Shown here in pieces: positions 18,740 through 29,031 of a stretch of DNA of 64,000 bases (its first letter is position 1; each line of letters opens with the position of its first letter). The stretch is from Rhynchopus sp. YZ270_cl-10 (taxonomy: Eukaryota; Euglenozoa; Diplonemea; Diplonemida; Diplonemidae). The stretch is from the NCBI GenBank assembly GCA_964035575.1, contig OZ037874.1:744001-808000 (forward strand), given 5' to 3'. Below the pieces are notes generated by a model. It was not told the DNA's origin. It did no database searches and saw nothing but the letters and a program-made list of their open reading frames with translations. Both the position numbers and the translations under genes were made by a program.

Positions 18740-21727
18740 ATGAAACGCTGTGTATTGTATGCTGTTGTGGTGTCGTTTTGTTGTGCCGCAGAACTCCCAT
18801 TATGGGATACACGTCCACAAGATGGTGTGCACGATTTCATAGCTGCCTCTGGAAGCGTTATTTGTGGATATTCATCTAAGCTAGAGGAAACCACGTATCC
18901 GGCCCCTAATCACATTCCTGAGGTGAAGCTCTCGCTTCCGGTGGAAAACGTCAGGTCCTGGGTGTTTGCTGCCGATCCCGATGAACGTACTATAGTCTGG
19001 GCGCTTTTATGTTTAAAGGTTACCTTCGAAATCCAGCTCATCAGACTGAGCGACTTCGGCTCGGTTGGGATGGTGGTAGGCAGCTTCGACACAATAGCCA
19101 CCGCATCCGTTGAGACACAGTGCAGGCAGGTGATCATCCAGAAGGGAATCATGTTTTTTTGCTGCGTAACTTCAACGGTGTATATGGTGGATATTGCGAC
19201 AAAGAAAACGTTTATATTCGATATGGGCAGTGCTGACTCCTGTGCTGCACTCACCTTTGACACGACAGGGGGGAATCTGTTAGTGGCGACCACCAGCGGG
19301 GTGCGCGTCTACACGTATGTGGCTCCTTTTGGGCTTACGTACCTTAAGACCTGGGGGGCTGTGACCAAGGGGAATGAGATTCAGTATCTCAGTGAGGGTT
19401 TGACGTTGGTGCACAGTATATCGGGCCCGGTGACGATGTTGGATGCGCAAGGGGATGTGGTCACGACGCAGCAAACGCAGGGGGGGAGCAACCTTGTGGT
19501 GCTAGGTGACCACACCATGCTGTCGTTGTCGACAGACACAAGTTTGTTGAGTGGCTATCTGATCGAAGGGCAGACAATTGTGGAGCATCCATCGAGTACA
19601 TGGTCCTTCGCAGAGTCCATGAAGTACGCAACCCGCATCCGCTCTTCTGATGGTGTGTTGCTTGTGTGCCGGCAGGGGTTGTTTGTGGATGTGTACGGTT
19701 TTGATGACGCACCCACGCCGCTAACGCCTTTCCCGGCAGTGCACTCCAGGGCACCAGAGACTGTGTCGCCACCGACGCCAGCTCCACCCACAATGCCCCC
19801 TCCGACGGCAGCGCCAAAGACGTCAGCTCCACCGACGATAGCGCCGGAGACACCTGTCCCACCTACACTACCGCCAAGCACAGCTACTCCAATGCCGGAG
19901 ACGTCGGCTCCATCGACGACAGCGCCCGAGACACCTTCACCACCCACACTGCCACCACACACGATCCCCCCTCCGACGTCAGCACCGACAATGTTGCCAT
20001 CCACGTCAGTGCCAAAGACCTTCCCTCCATGGACGGAAGTGCCGAAAACAGTTTCCCCACCGACGCTGGTCCCGAGGACACCTGCCCCACCTACACTACC
20101 ACCAAGCACAGCTACTCCGCCAACGTCGGCTCCATCGACGACAGCGCCGGAGACACCTTCGCCACCCACACTGCCGCCACACACGACCCCCCCAACAACG
20201 TTTGCTCCAACGACATCTGCTCCGACAACGTTGCCACATACGCCACCTCCATCCTCTGCCCCAACTCTTGCGCCATTATCTGCTCCAGAAGTACCCACCA
20301 CCCCACCCACAGCAACACCACAGAACACCACCAACAACGCTGCCCCCCCTGCTGTTGTTGTCTTACCCGAGGTGGAGGCGAGGATTGAGGCGAGCAAGGA
20401 TGCTTCTGTGTCGGCAGGGCAGGCTACCGCCTTGGCAGGGGTTCTGGGTGCGGGCACTGCGGCGATACCGGCGGTGCGATTGGTGGCGATAGCTGGGGTC
20501 TGCAACTTAGGCGCGCGCAGTTACCCGGTACCGCTCAACCCTCTGCGCCTGCAGCTAGCAGGGTCCCCTGCTCTAGGCGCAGTGGTCGGCAACACCGCGC
20601 TCATTGTCGCAAGCCTCTTCCTCGCAGTCGTGCTCTCCAGGGCCGTGCCGTACCTTCTCCGCATCGCCAACCACACAACACAGTACTACGTCCGCCCACC
20701 CGCCCTCACCCTCTTCGTCATCCAAATCCTGCTCCAAGGTGTTTCCCTCGCCGCCCTCGGCCTAGTCCTCACCGAAGGTACCAAAACGATGCACGCCATT
20801 GCAACCATCGCATTAATTTTTTCCGCAATCTTCCCCATCACCCTTTTATACCTGGTGTCCCGCGTTGTTCCGAGGAGGTGTGTGTTTGTACATGACATTA
20901 GTCTTGCAGAGTTGGCAGGCAATACGCGGCGGGAGAATTTATCTCGCAGGGCGTTGCGGTATCTTATAGGGCATGGGGAATGGGTGAACACAAAGACGTC
21001 AGAATGCCACATCCAACGGTATTCCACAGTACTCAGGGAGTACCGGGAGGAGTGGGGCTGTTATGGTGCTGTTGAGGCCTTTGCAACGATTGCACTGTCT
21101 GGCGTGCAGAGTGTAACGCCACAGGACTTAGTTGGATGCGGCCATCAGAAGATCTTTGCAGCTGCCGTCTTCGCTGGTCTCATTGTAGCCGAAACGCTGA
21201 CCTGGCCGCGCGCGAAGGTGCGGGACTGCTACTTCAGTCTTGCGACACTCTTTTTGAAGTGTGTTGCTATGCTCTTCATGTCTGTAGGGTACTATACTGG
21301 GAGTCTTGGGCATTGGTCGTTGGGAACGGCAAGCTCTGTGTTGATTTTGACAGCAATATTAATCGGAGTGAAGCTGGTTCTGGACATTGCTGCAGAGGTG
21401 TACGTCTTCTGCAGCAAGCGGCGCGACACCCTGCAGGCCCTCCTCGCTGTCGATGACGAAGGGGTGGAGTTGACAGTGCTGTCAGCATCACGCGAAGCGG
21501 AAAGCGCAGCGCCGACAACCTCAGAAGCGCTGTCCTGGGGGGTCGGGGTGCAGAGCCAGGAGAAGACGCAAAGCGACAGCGCTGGGCAAGGGACGGCAAC
21601 AGGGTCGGGGTCTGCCTTCAGCTCGAACGCGCTTCCACCGGTCACCCCAACAGGGTTGACTGAACCGCTGTTAGATCCTAATATGGGCGAGGAGTTCGAG
21701 ATGGAAGTCATAGAAGTGATCTCATGA
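18740..21727 (+). CDS. Multi-pass membrane protein with secreted ectodomain and Pro/Thr stalk
   Basis: 995 aa. Signal peptide (1-17, ending CCAA before ELPLWD), a beta-rich ectodomain of about 310 residues that looks propeller-like (repeated short hydrophobic strands with T/S/D turns; no named family), a Pro/Thr/Ser/Ala stalk (about 335-545, APPT/APETP repeats), then a membrane region with about eight hydrophobic segments (roughly 555-910) and an acidic, Ser-rich cytoplasmic end. The membrane part includes NPLRLQLAGS and GAVVGN, and a hydrophilic loop (about 715-775). The arrangement of variable ectodomain, stalk and conserved multi-pass domain recalls surface protein families I associate with free-living kinetoplastids such as Bodo, but this is from memory and weak. 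Possible sensor or surface receptor; function unknown. The start is supported by the signal peptide. Confidence 0.8.
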   Translation: MKRCVLYAVVVSFCCAAELPLWDTRPQDGVHDFIAASGSVICGYSSKLEETTYPAPNHIPEVKLSLPVENVRSWVFAADPDERTIVWALLCLKVTFEIQLIRLSDFGSVGMVVGSFDTIATASVETQCRQVIIQKGIMFFCCVTSTVYMVDIATKKTFIFDMGSADSCAALTFDTTGGNLLVATTSGVRVYTYVAPFGLTYLKTWGAVTKGNEIQYLSEGLTLVHSISGPVTMLDAQGDVVTTQQTQGGSNLVVLGDHTMLSLSTDTSLLSGYLIEGQTIVEHPSSTWSFAESMKYATRIRSSDGVLLVCRQGLFVDVYGFDDAPTPLTPFPAVHSRAPETVSPPTPAPPTMPPPTAAPKTSAPPTIAPETPVPPTLPPSTATPMPETSAPSTTAPETPSPPTLPPHTIPPPTSAPTMLPSTSVPKTFPPWTEVPKTVSPPTLVPRTPAPPTLPPSTATPPTSAPSTTAPETPSPPTLPPHTTPPTTFAPTTSAPTTLPHTPPPSSAPTLAPLSAPEVPTTPPTATPQNTTNNAAPPAVVVLPEVEARIEASKDASVSAGQATALAGVLGAGTAAIPAVRLVAIAGVCNLGARSYPVPLNPLRLQLAGSPALGAVVGNTALIVASLFLAVVLSRAVPYLLRIANHTTQYYVRPPALTLFVIQILLQGVSLAALGLVLTEGTKTMHAIATIALIFSAIFPITLLYLVSRVVPRRCVFVHDISLAELAGNTRRENLSRRALRYLIGHGEWVNTKTSECHIQRYSTVLREYREEWGCYGAVEAFATIALSGVQSVTPQDLVGCGHQKIFAAAVFAGLIVAETLTWPRAKVRDCYFSLATLFLKCVAMLFMSVGYYTGSLGHWSLGTASSVLILTAILIGVKLVLDIAAEVYVFCSKRRDTLQALLAVDDEGVELTVLSASREAESAAPTTSEALSWGVGVQSQEKTQSDSAGQGTATGSGSAFSSNALPPVTPTGLTEPLLDPNMGEEFEMEVIEVIS

Positions 21728-22570
21728 TGTCCAATCAGAATTTTTTTTTTTTGGCTTTTCTACCCAGGGTTTCCGCGTTCTTCCGGTGTTTTCGAAGGGG
21801 GCGGACGAGTTTTTTTTTCCCCCCAAAAATTTTTTTTTACTAGTGCTTAACACAATACAGGTCGAGCCCGGCGCGCTTCGCGCGCCGGGTCGGGGGCCTC
21901 CGGCGGAGTTGTCTCGCCTCACGGTCTTTCGTGAGACACAACAGGTGAGAAACTCACGTTACGAGATACTCGAAAACAAAGCGTGGCGGAGCGTCTGCAT
22001 GGCCGCCGGGGTGGGCGCTTCGTCGATGGCGGCGTCGGGTTGGCGACCGCGGTCTTCCCTTCATCATGCGCTTTGATGAAGAGCGCTTGATCGCTCACAA
22101 GGAGATAGCTAGTCCCGGTCGGGAGCTTCAAGCCCCGGAGCTTGGCCTGCTCCAGGCAGACCTGCCCACTCCACGCGCTGTAATCGAAGCGCTTCTTCGT
22201 AGTAGGGGGGGGCGCTCATACTGCCAAATAGCGTCATCTGGCGGAGTCCTTTCTTTGCGGAAGGCTTTTTAGCCGGCATGGTTGAAAAGTTAAATATAAA
22301 TTTATGTTTGGTGATTTCAGTAGGGAGTGGGGTAGGTGGGGGACAGGGGATGCCAGGGGAATGATAGAGGGGGATACCATAAGTGCGGCCGCAGATCTGC
22401 GCGACGCCAAAGAGGGGAGGCCTTTATTTTTCTATTCGGGGTGGGGTGCGTCCCCTGCGGGGCCGCACCCCACCTCGTCCACTTTACAATGTACCCCGGG
22501 CTCTCTCCCCACCCATTTTTCCCACTCCCCGGATGAACTTCGTCCGGACGAACTTCGTCCGGCAGTTTTT
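21728..22570. other. Spacer with a G+C-rich patch and palindromes
   Basis: 21866-22275 is much richer in G+C than the surrounding DNA. It starts with a perfect hairpin CCCGGCGCGC-TTC-GCGCGCCGGG and a TCTCGCCTCACG/CGTGAGA inverted repeat. A minus-strand frame of about 90 codons (ending at 21919) has mixed composition with YSAWSGQVCLEQAKLRG but no ATG, and could be a gene remnant of unknown kind. At 22532-22562 GGACGAACTTCGTCC-like palindromes are repeated; another copy is at 23359. Confidence 0.45.
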
Positions 22571-23096
22571 TTTTTCAACTTACCTTCCTTCACCCCCCTG
22601 TAAGGGCAACCGTAGGTGAAGTAAGGTATAGTATTGAAATCGATGTGGGGGGGGAGTAAAGGGTCAATTTTACAAAACCAGATTTTGAGGAAAATTTTAG
22701 CCGAAAATGGGCCCCACGTATAAGCAACCGGGCTCATATTTCTCAAAATTTAAGTGGTCAAAAAATTGTCCAATTTTCGAGATTGACCCCACCACTGCAC
22801 GGGCGGAGCCCAAAAATGCAAATAAGGACCCTTTTTCAACTTACCTTCCTTCACCCCCCTGTAAGGGCAACCGTAGGTGAAGTAAGGTATAGTATTGAAA
22901 TCGATGTGGGGGGGGAGTAAAGGGTCAATTTTACAAAACCAGATTTTGAGGAAAATTTTAGCCGAAAATGGGCCCCACGTATAAGCAACCGGGCTCATAT
23001 TTCTCAAAATTTAAGTGGTCAAAAAATTGTCCAATTTTCGAGATTGACCCCACCACTGCACGGGCGGAGCCCAAAAATGCAAATAAGGACCCTTTT
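22571..23096 (+). repeat. Two tandem 261-bp units
   Basis: 22571-22831 and 22832-23092 are nearly identical. Each begins TCAACTTACCTTCCTTCACC and ends AAATAAGGACCCTTTTT. Each unit contains GATTGACCCCACCACTGCAC, whose complement recurs in diverged form at 25588-25638, 41528-41565 and 43798-43849. No coding capacity. Confidence 0.9.
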
Positions 23097-23210
23097 TAAT
23101 TTGTTCTCTTGAAATGTATAATTTCATGTTTTCGCGAAAAAAATGGCAACTGATCCCTACAAGGGTTGAAGGAAGGTGGTTGAAAATAACAATAACAACA
23201 AGAACAACTA

Positions 23211-23339
23211 ATTGCTAAGAAAAAAGCGGGGTGTGCTGTGGAAAGCTCCGCAGTAGAAGAGCAGAATGCTGGGCGTGTTGTAGATTATTTCTACAGGATG
23301 GAGTTCCACAGCACACCCCGTTTTTTTTCCGATAGCAAT
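23211..23339. mobile_element. 129-bp palindromic MITE, TA-flanked
   Basis: Ends ATTGCTA and TAGCAAT are followed inward by A-runs and CGGGGTGTGCTGTGGAA, mirrored as TTCCACAGCACACCCCG. Bordered by TA at 23209-23210 and 23340-23341. No coding capacity. Confidence 0.75.
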
Positions 23340-23673
23340 TACTTGTTTTTTTTCTTACCGGACGAACTTCGTCCGATTTTTGGGTCGCGGAAACACTGTT
23401 TCTACCAGAGATGGAGATAGATTTGGGATTTTCAAAAAAGACCCGGTTTGACCCGGTCTGAGCTTTTTGGGGTCAAAAAAAAAATTTCGCGCTGCGCGCG
23501 AAATGACACTGGCACGTGCGACCTGGTTGTTACACTTCTTTGGCGGGGAACTTGCGCAACAGCGTTTGTGCCTTGATGAAGGGGAGTAGGGTCCATGTTC
23601 CCCCTTTGTTCAGCACACCGACCTTCACGCACTCGGCAAAAGTGGATTTCTCGGCGGTCATGCCCCAAAGGTT
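23340..23673. other. Spacer without recognisable gene
   Basis: Contains the palindrome GGACGAACTTCGTCC (23359-23373) and a GCGCGCAGCGCG-type palindrome near 23488-23505. Nothing else recognised. Confidence 0.4.
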
Positions 23674-23790
23674 CCTGGCGAAGCCACGGTACGCAACATT
23701 TCAAAAAAATTGCGCTTAAAATTGTACATTTTGGGGTGGGTTGTAAGCTTGCGCCGCAGGCGCACGGTACGCTACTTTTATTATTTCGCC
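23674..23790 (+). repeat. Interspersed repeat with TGCGCCGCAGGCGCA core, forward copy
   Basis: Runs from CTGGCGAAGCCACGGTACGC to GCACGGTACGCTACTTTTAT. Both ends contain CACGGTACGC. The core TGCGCCGCAGGCGCA is a perfect inverted repeat. A full copy lies in opposite orientation at 26020-26143; partial copies at 26236-26262, 32334-32370, 41670-41700, 42258-42292 and 44007-44052. Confidence 0.75.
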
Positions 23791-24160
23791 ATGCTGCATG
23801 CTTCCTTTTGCTTCGGCGTTTGACTAATTGAGTCGCGTTCTGGCTGTGACGGGGTCACTATGTTCATAAGGCCATTTCTGGTCACTCTCAGAGGCTCGTG
23901 CGAGGTACCAAAAAAAATCGATTTTCTCCCAAAATTGGCAAATCCCATTTTTTTTTTTTTTTTCCAAACCGGGTTTTTCGCCAAAATCCCATTTTTTTTT
24001 TTTTTTTGACCCGGTTTTGAAACCGGGTCAGTAGACGCACCTCCACCCCTGTTTTCTACCCCAGAAAAATCCAAAATACCAAGCAACAACTACGCACTAA
24101 GTACGCAAGAAGTACGCAATATGGGGTCGTCAGGAGCACCAGTTTCAAAAAAAAAAAAAT
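23791..24160. other. Spacer without recognisable gene
   Basis: Contains two T-runs each followed or preceded by an ACCCGGTTT-like motif (about 23950-24030). Nothing else seen. Confidence 0.4.
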
Positions 24161-24290
24161 AGTGGAGTTCATCTTCGGGTGTCTACACTAAAACAACCAA
24201 GTTTTCAAAAAAAAAGTGGAGATTGCGCAACTGTGGCAACACAACCGAGGCAACTACACTACTCCAAACAATTTATCAATAAAAATTGGT
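24161..24290. repeat. A-tailed repeat, both subtypes in tandem
   Basis: First the GTGGAGTTCATC...CTACACTAAAACAACCAAG subtype with an A-run, then directly GTGGAGATTGCGCAACTGTGG...CAATTTATCAATAAAAA. The same two subtypes are joined in reverse order at 6268-6388. Confidence 0.65.
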
Positions 24291-24675
24291 AGGCTTATGC
24301 GATCAAAGAGTTGAGAGGTGGAGATTGGGGAGGAGGGGGGGGTGGGGGTGTGTGGGGATGTGCGTGATTCGTGTTGACTGGTTTTTATTTTTTTTGAGAC
24401 AAGCTTTGCAAAGGTTGTGGAGGAGGAAATGAAAAAACGTATTTCTGAGTGTGCCGAATTTTTTGGTGAGAGCGATTGTGAACACGACCCAACGTTATCT
24501 ATAGAAAGGTTTTTTGATTTTGGTCCCCACACAACTCCACAAAAAATGCGGCGCGATCAGGGGGGTCGCGTGGTACTTTTTAGCGGTTTTGGAACCGCTA
24601 AATGCCGGTTTAGCGGTTCGGGCAAAAAAAAAAAAAAAAAGTATAAATCCACCTGATTTGCAAAAAACGGCAAAC

Positions 24676-24757
24676 CCTCCCAACGCCTCCCAACGCCCTC
24701 CCAACACCTCCCAACGCCTCCCAACACCTCCCAACACCTCCCAACACCCCTCCAATT
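24676..24757. repeat. 10-bp minisatellite, CTCCCAACRC type
   Basis: About eight units of CTCCCAACRC with some 9-11 bp variants. A second array of the same unit in the same orientation is at 25718-25808, so the two bracket the larger minisatellites. Confidence 0.85.
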
Positions 24758-24954
24758 TAGCCCGAATTTTGGGATTTTTTTTTTTTGAGGGTGTTCTGTA
24801 CCCCCTTCTGGAGGGGGTTCCAGGGTGGGGTCCCGGTTCCAAGTCAAACAAAAAAATAGTGGCAAAGGCAAAGTGGAAATTTGGGAAAAAAGCGAAAAAT
24901 GTATTAATTTAGACGCCCTCCAAGGGAAAATCCCGACCTCTGGTGCTGTACTGC

Positions 24955-25080
24955 TACTGTGTACTGTGTACTGTGTACTGTGTACTGTGTACTGTGTACT
25001 GTGTACTGTGTACTGTGTACTGTGTACTGTGTACTGTGTACTGTGTACTGTGTACTGTGTACTGTGTACTGTGTACTGTG
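24955..25080. repeat. 7-bp minisatellite, 18 units of ACTGTGT
   Basis: Essentially perfect head-to-tail 7-bp units over 126 bp, ending at CGGAAATTGACC. The open frames across it are repeat artefacts. Confidence 0.95.
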
Positions 25081-25127
25081 CGGAAATTGACCAAAAACGA
25101 GAACTGTACTGTACTGTGCAGCTATGG

Positions 25128-25559
25128 TATACTGTGTATACTGTGTATACTGTGTATACTGTGTATACTGTGTATACTGTGTATACTGTGTATACTGTGT
25201 ATACTGTGTATACTGTGTATACTGTGTATACTGTGTATACTGTGTATACTGTGTATACTGTGTATACTGTGTATACTGTGTATACTGTGTATACTGTGTA
25301 TACTGTGTATACTGTGTATACTGTGTATACTGTGTATACTGTGTATACTGTGTATACTGTGTATACTGTGTATACTGTGTATACTGTGTATACTGTGTAT
25401 ACTGTGTATACTGTGTATACTGTGTATACTGTGTATACTGTGTATACTGTGTATACTGTGTATACTGTGTATACTGTGTATACTGTGTATACTGTGTATA
25501 CTGTGTATACTGTGTATACTGTGTATACTGTGTATACTGTGTATACTGTGTATACTGTG
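25128..25559. repeat. 9-bp minisatellite, 48 units of TATACTGTG
   Basis: 432 bp of apparently perfect 9-bp units. Because 9 is a multiple of 3, every frame stays open and gives spurious three-residue-repeat proteins on both strands. The lack of sequence variants suggests recent expansion or active homogenisation. The unit is the 7-bp unit of the neighbouring array with two extra bases. Confidence 0.95.
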
Positions 25560-25717
25560 CGTGAGAAAATTGATCACGTATGTACTCAGAACTTGTCCAT
25601 TTCGGCAAATTGACCCCACCACAGCGAGGACGGATTCCGGAAATGACAATGCAGGTGTTTAAAAAACTTCACCAACGAGAAAAAGGCTCACGCCGGTGGG
25701 AAAAAAAGTGCCTCACC

Positions 25718-25808
25718 TCCCAACGCCCGCCAACACCCCCCAACGCCCCCCAACACCTCCCAACGCCTCCCAACACCTCCCAACACCTCCCAACACCTCC
25801 CAACACCC
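25718..25808. repeat. 10-bp minisatellite, second array
   Basis: About nine CTCCCAACRC-type units, same orientation as 24676-24757. Preceded at 25588-25638 by a repeat whose complement is at 43798-43849. Confidence 0.85.
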
Positions 25809-26019
25809 AGCTAATTCAGGTGGTAAATCTGGATTTCGAGGAAAAAAAATTTTGGGGGGGTAGTGGTCACCCCTCCCACCCCTCATATCAGAAAATATCA
25901 GCTCCTAAAGACACTAAAGCACAGCCTCCTCTTGTCAGGTCGAACTCCCTGTTGGCCTTTGGGCTTTCTGTTTTACAGAGGCCCGGGGCACAGCGCACCG
26001 CGAGAGATAAGAAAGAAAA

Positions 26020-26143
26020 AAGTAGCGTACCGTGCGCCTGCGGCGCAAGCTTGCAACCCACCCTTCCCATGACATAGTTTGGCTGTAAAAATGTTCGATT
26101 GTAAGCGCATTTTTTTGAAGTGTTGCGTACTGTGGCTTCGCCA
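26020..26143 (-). repeat. TGCGCCGCAGGCGCA-core repeat, reverse copy
   Basis: Inverted copy of 23674-23790, with both CACGGTACGC-type ends as complements. Middle sequences are diverged and of similar length. Together the two bracket the minisatellite block. A third end-only fragment is at 26236-26262. Confidence 0.75.
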
Positions 26144-26262
26144 GAAACTTTCGTTTAACAAAATGTGGAAGTAAAATTTACGGAACTGACGATAAATATC
26201 AACGAAAGTGCCATTTTATGTCAACATTTTTTAGAAATGTTGCGTACCGTGGCTTCGCCAGG

Positions 26263-28119
26263 AGCCTTTGGGTGCCAGTGACCCTTTTAAGGGTGAAAAA
26301 GCTCGGGAGCCCAAAACCGCTAAACCGCTAAAAAATTTTTTTGGAGGACTCACCCGACCTCCCTGGGTGCGATCGACGAAAAAAAAAAAAAAAAAAAAAA
26401 AAATTCTTTTTTCTGATTTTGTTTCAAAAAACTCAGATGTCAGTTTTTATTTTGTGATTTTTTTTCTCCCCGAAGGGGGGACGTCAAATTACCTTCACCC
26501 TACGTACGGTGCTTTTGCACTTTCAATTTCTCTTTGGTTTTCGCCCTTTTGGTATTACAATCAAAAAAAAAGGAGAAGAAGAGGATAACAGAACAATAAA
26601 CAGTCAGCCGCCACGTATGTGGTCTTTACCTGCAGATTTATGTATTTTGCCTCTTGCCTGTTTTTGTTTTTTTTTTTTCTTCTTTTTTTTTGTTTGTGGG
26701 TTTATCAATGAGGGTTTTTTTAATTATGCTGAATTTGATTGGGGTTCGATAACCCGCCGTTCTGTCCGGCGAAGTGTTTGCACTTTCAACCTCTCGCACG
26801 CTCTCTCTCTCTCTCTTTTTATTTATTTATTTTTTTTTTTTTGAAAATTTTGAAAATTTGGTGCGAAAGCCCCCTTTTTCAAAAAAGGCAGTGGCAGAAC
26901 TCCTTCCTGTCTTTACCTCAAACATTTTTTTTTTGTGAAAATTTGGTTTGCTCTTTTGTTTGGTATTTGTGTCTTTGCCGCATTGCTTTACCACCCCCAG
27001 TGTCATGTTTCTTGAGGTTTGTTTAGCGTCTTTCACACCTTCACGCTTTCTTATTTGAAGATACGTGAGGCAGATTTTTTTTTACATGCGGCACTTCAGG
27101 GTTTGATACCCCGCAGAAGTGTCAGTGCCTTTGTGTCCGAGGCGTTTGCACCATCAACTTCTTTGAGTAGAAATCATATGACTCCGTCCGTCTTTTTTTT
27201 TGTGAGGAGAAAACCAAAACGGAAATGAAGCTTGCGAAATGAGAGTGGAGGTTTTTTCGTAATGTTTTATTCTCCCCATTACCACCACTTCGCAGAAAAA
27301 ACCCTTTTTTCGTTCGCGAGTTTGTTTTGCGTCTTCCGCAATTTACAAACTTTTTTCCCGGTATCACTTGTGTGATACAGTTTTCATGGATCGACATGAA
27401 AAGGGAGCACGCAGGTGGTTCCGTGCTGGTCTTTCCACAGAACCGACACGTAGGGCGTGTCTCCCAAACAACAAAAAAGTAAATGAATAAAAAATGTTGA
27501 AAGCAAAAAGGAAGAACAAAACAATGTGGTTTACAAAGGGGACTATAAAATTTTTTTTCTTTGTGTTATCAAGCATTGACGAATAGAAATGGAAAACGAC
27601 GGATGGTGCGTGCCCGCTTTAGCGTATTGTTTTTCCACTAACATCACTCACATTCATCAGTGAAAAACACAAACCTTTTGCGGTGCGATAAACGAAAAAG
27701 TGTTTTCTTTATTTCATTTAACTGTCATATCCTGAAGTCGTTTTCTATTTTTTTTCTCGAAAGAAAGGGTGCATGTGTTGACCCTCTCAAATACTTTCAA
27801 TTCTGTGAACTGAAAGTATATGAATCTAACTTTTTTCCCTTCTTTCTCACGTACCACCCTTCAGTGTAGTGCGCGTGCAGCCTAGGGCATTTAGGAGCAT
27901 CGCAGACCTGCTATTGGCTCGCTCTTCCGCGTGCATGAGTTCGACTGAGAGGCACGTTTGAACTACTCTTTTTTGTTTTTTGTTTGTTTTGTTTCTTCTT
28001 ACATCTTCCTGTTGGCTGCAGGGTACTTTGTGCTTTCGGCTAGCATCGTTGTGGATCAGTCGGAGCTGTGTGTGCCTGCACCAATAGCCACCGTTTCTTT
28101 GCGGGTTACATATTTGGCG
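26263..28119. other. Gene-free spacer with T/A-runs and short repeats
   Basis: Copies of the box-B-like/GTTTGCAC repeat lie at 26740-26793 (GGGGTTCGATAACCC...GTGTTTGCACTTTCAACC) and 27099-27165 (GGGTTTGATACCCCGCAG...GGCGTTTGCACCATCAAC). An A-run of about 30 lies at 26374-26403. No domain-bearing frame or RNA gene seen. Confidence 0.5.
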
Positions 28120-28325
28120 TGGCAGGCAGAGCAGGCCTTTTGCTGACCACCATGACACTTTTTTGGGCGTTTTTTCCCCCTTCTTTTTTTTTCATCATGG
28201 GCAGGGCTTTTGCTATCCTTCACCTGGGGATTTTCCCCCCCAGATGACTGGCATGATGGCACTTTAATATTTTTTTTTGGGGAAAAATCCCAAAAGTTAG
28301 CAAAAGGCCTGCTGGCTGTGCCTTT
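28120..28325. repeat. Inverted repeat of about 205 bp
   Basis: The ends share GCAGGCCTTTTGCT and its complement AGCAAAAGGCCTGC plus flanking GGC(A)...GCC matches. An inner GGGGATTTTCCCC/GGGGAAAAATCCC pair adds a second hairpin. No TA border identified. Confidence 0.55.
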
Positions 28326-28489
28326 CCTTCCCTTACCGGAATAATATGGGGTGATATTTTCTTTTTTTGATGAAAATACTTTTTTTGGTTTTGTTTTGTT
28401 CAACGTGCCTGCATCCATGGATGGCATCAACCGTCACTTTTGTTTATCAGATGTAAACCACGAAATGGATTGTAGGACTGCACGGTTAG

Positions 28490-28568
28490 GTGTCCACCCC
28501 CCGGTACAGCCGGCCATTGTACCAAAGGTACACTGTTCACGAGAGGGCTTTGTATTTCAACTCTACTT
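28490..28568 (+). repeat. GTACACTG short repeat with extended 5' part
   Basis: The core 28527-28568 is GTACACTGTTCACGAG then GGGCTTTGTATTTCAACTC. The upstream part (GGTGTCCACCCC, GGTACA, GGCCATTGTACCAAAG) is shared with the copy at 31797-31875, so the full unit is about 75 bp. Confidence 0.7.
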
Positions 28569-28641
28569 TGTTTGTCGCACCCCCCTGCGCCTGGAGTAGG
28601 CGTGCGTATGCTTCAGCACTCCACCCCCCCACCCACCCCCC

Positions 28642-28714
28642 TGCTAATGGCGGCAGTATTGTGATGTATTTTGCGTATTCCAATGGGCTCATCACAATAC
28701 TGCCACCATTGCTG
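28642..28714. repeat. 73-bp hairpin repeat
   Basis: Arms AATGGCGGCAGTATTGTGATG and its complement with one mismatch (CATCACAATACTGCC...) around a 23-bp loop. It resembles a very small palindromic element; TA borders are not clear. Confidence 0.6.
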
Positions 28715-28887
28715 TAAGCCCCCACCCTTCACTTCAACTCTTAGAGGATGTCCTTTTATTCACTACTGTTGGAAGGTGGCCTAGCAGAATAGTTAGGTTC
28801 ATTTTACCAAACCGTTTCTTTTTATTTTCAATTTTCAAAAACCCCAGCGTGTTCCCTGCACGATGCCAACAATTAATACAAGGGGTA

Positions 28888-29029
28888 AGGACAGTCTTGT
28901 ACCCCCCCAGGTTTGACTTTTGGACAGTTCAGAACCACACCGGCACCTAGGATGAACTGTCTTTATCGAAACCTTCTGAAACCTTCTGAACTGTCCAAAA
29001 GTCAAACCTGGGGGGCACCACAGTGTCCT
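28888..29029. mobile_element. 142-bp palindromic MITE, TA-flanked
   Basis: Ends AGGACA and TGTCCT, inside TA at 28886-28887 and 29030-29031. Inner arms CCCCCCAGGTTTGACTTTT and GGACAGTTCAG are mirrored on the right. A short GAAACCTTCT direct repeat lies in the centre. Confidence 0.8.
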
Positions 29030-29031
29030 TA

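Noticed and set aside
24904-25662. Long open frames with three-residue repeats on both strands
   Set aside because: They come from the 9-bp and 7-bp minisatellites, which keep frames open; no start context, domain or normal composition.
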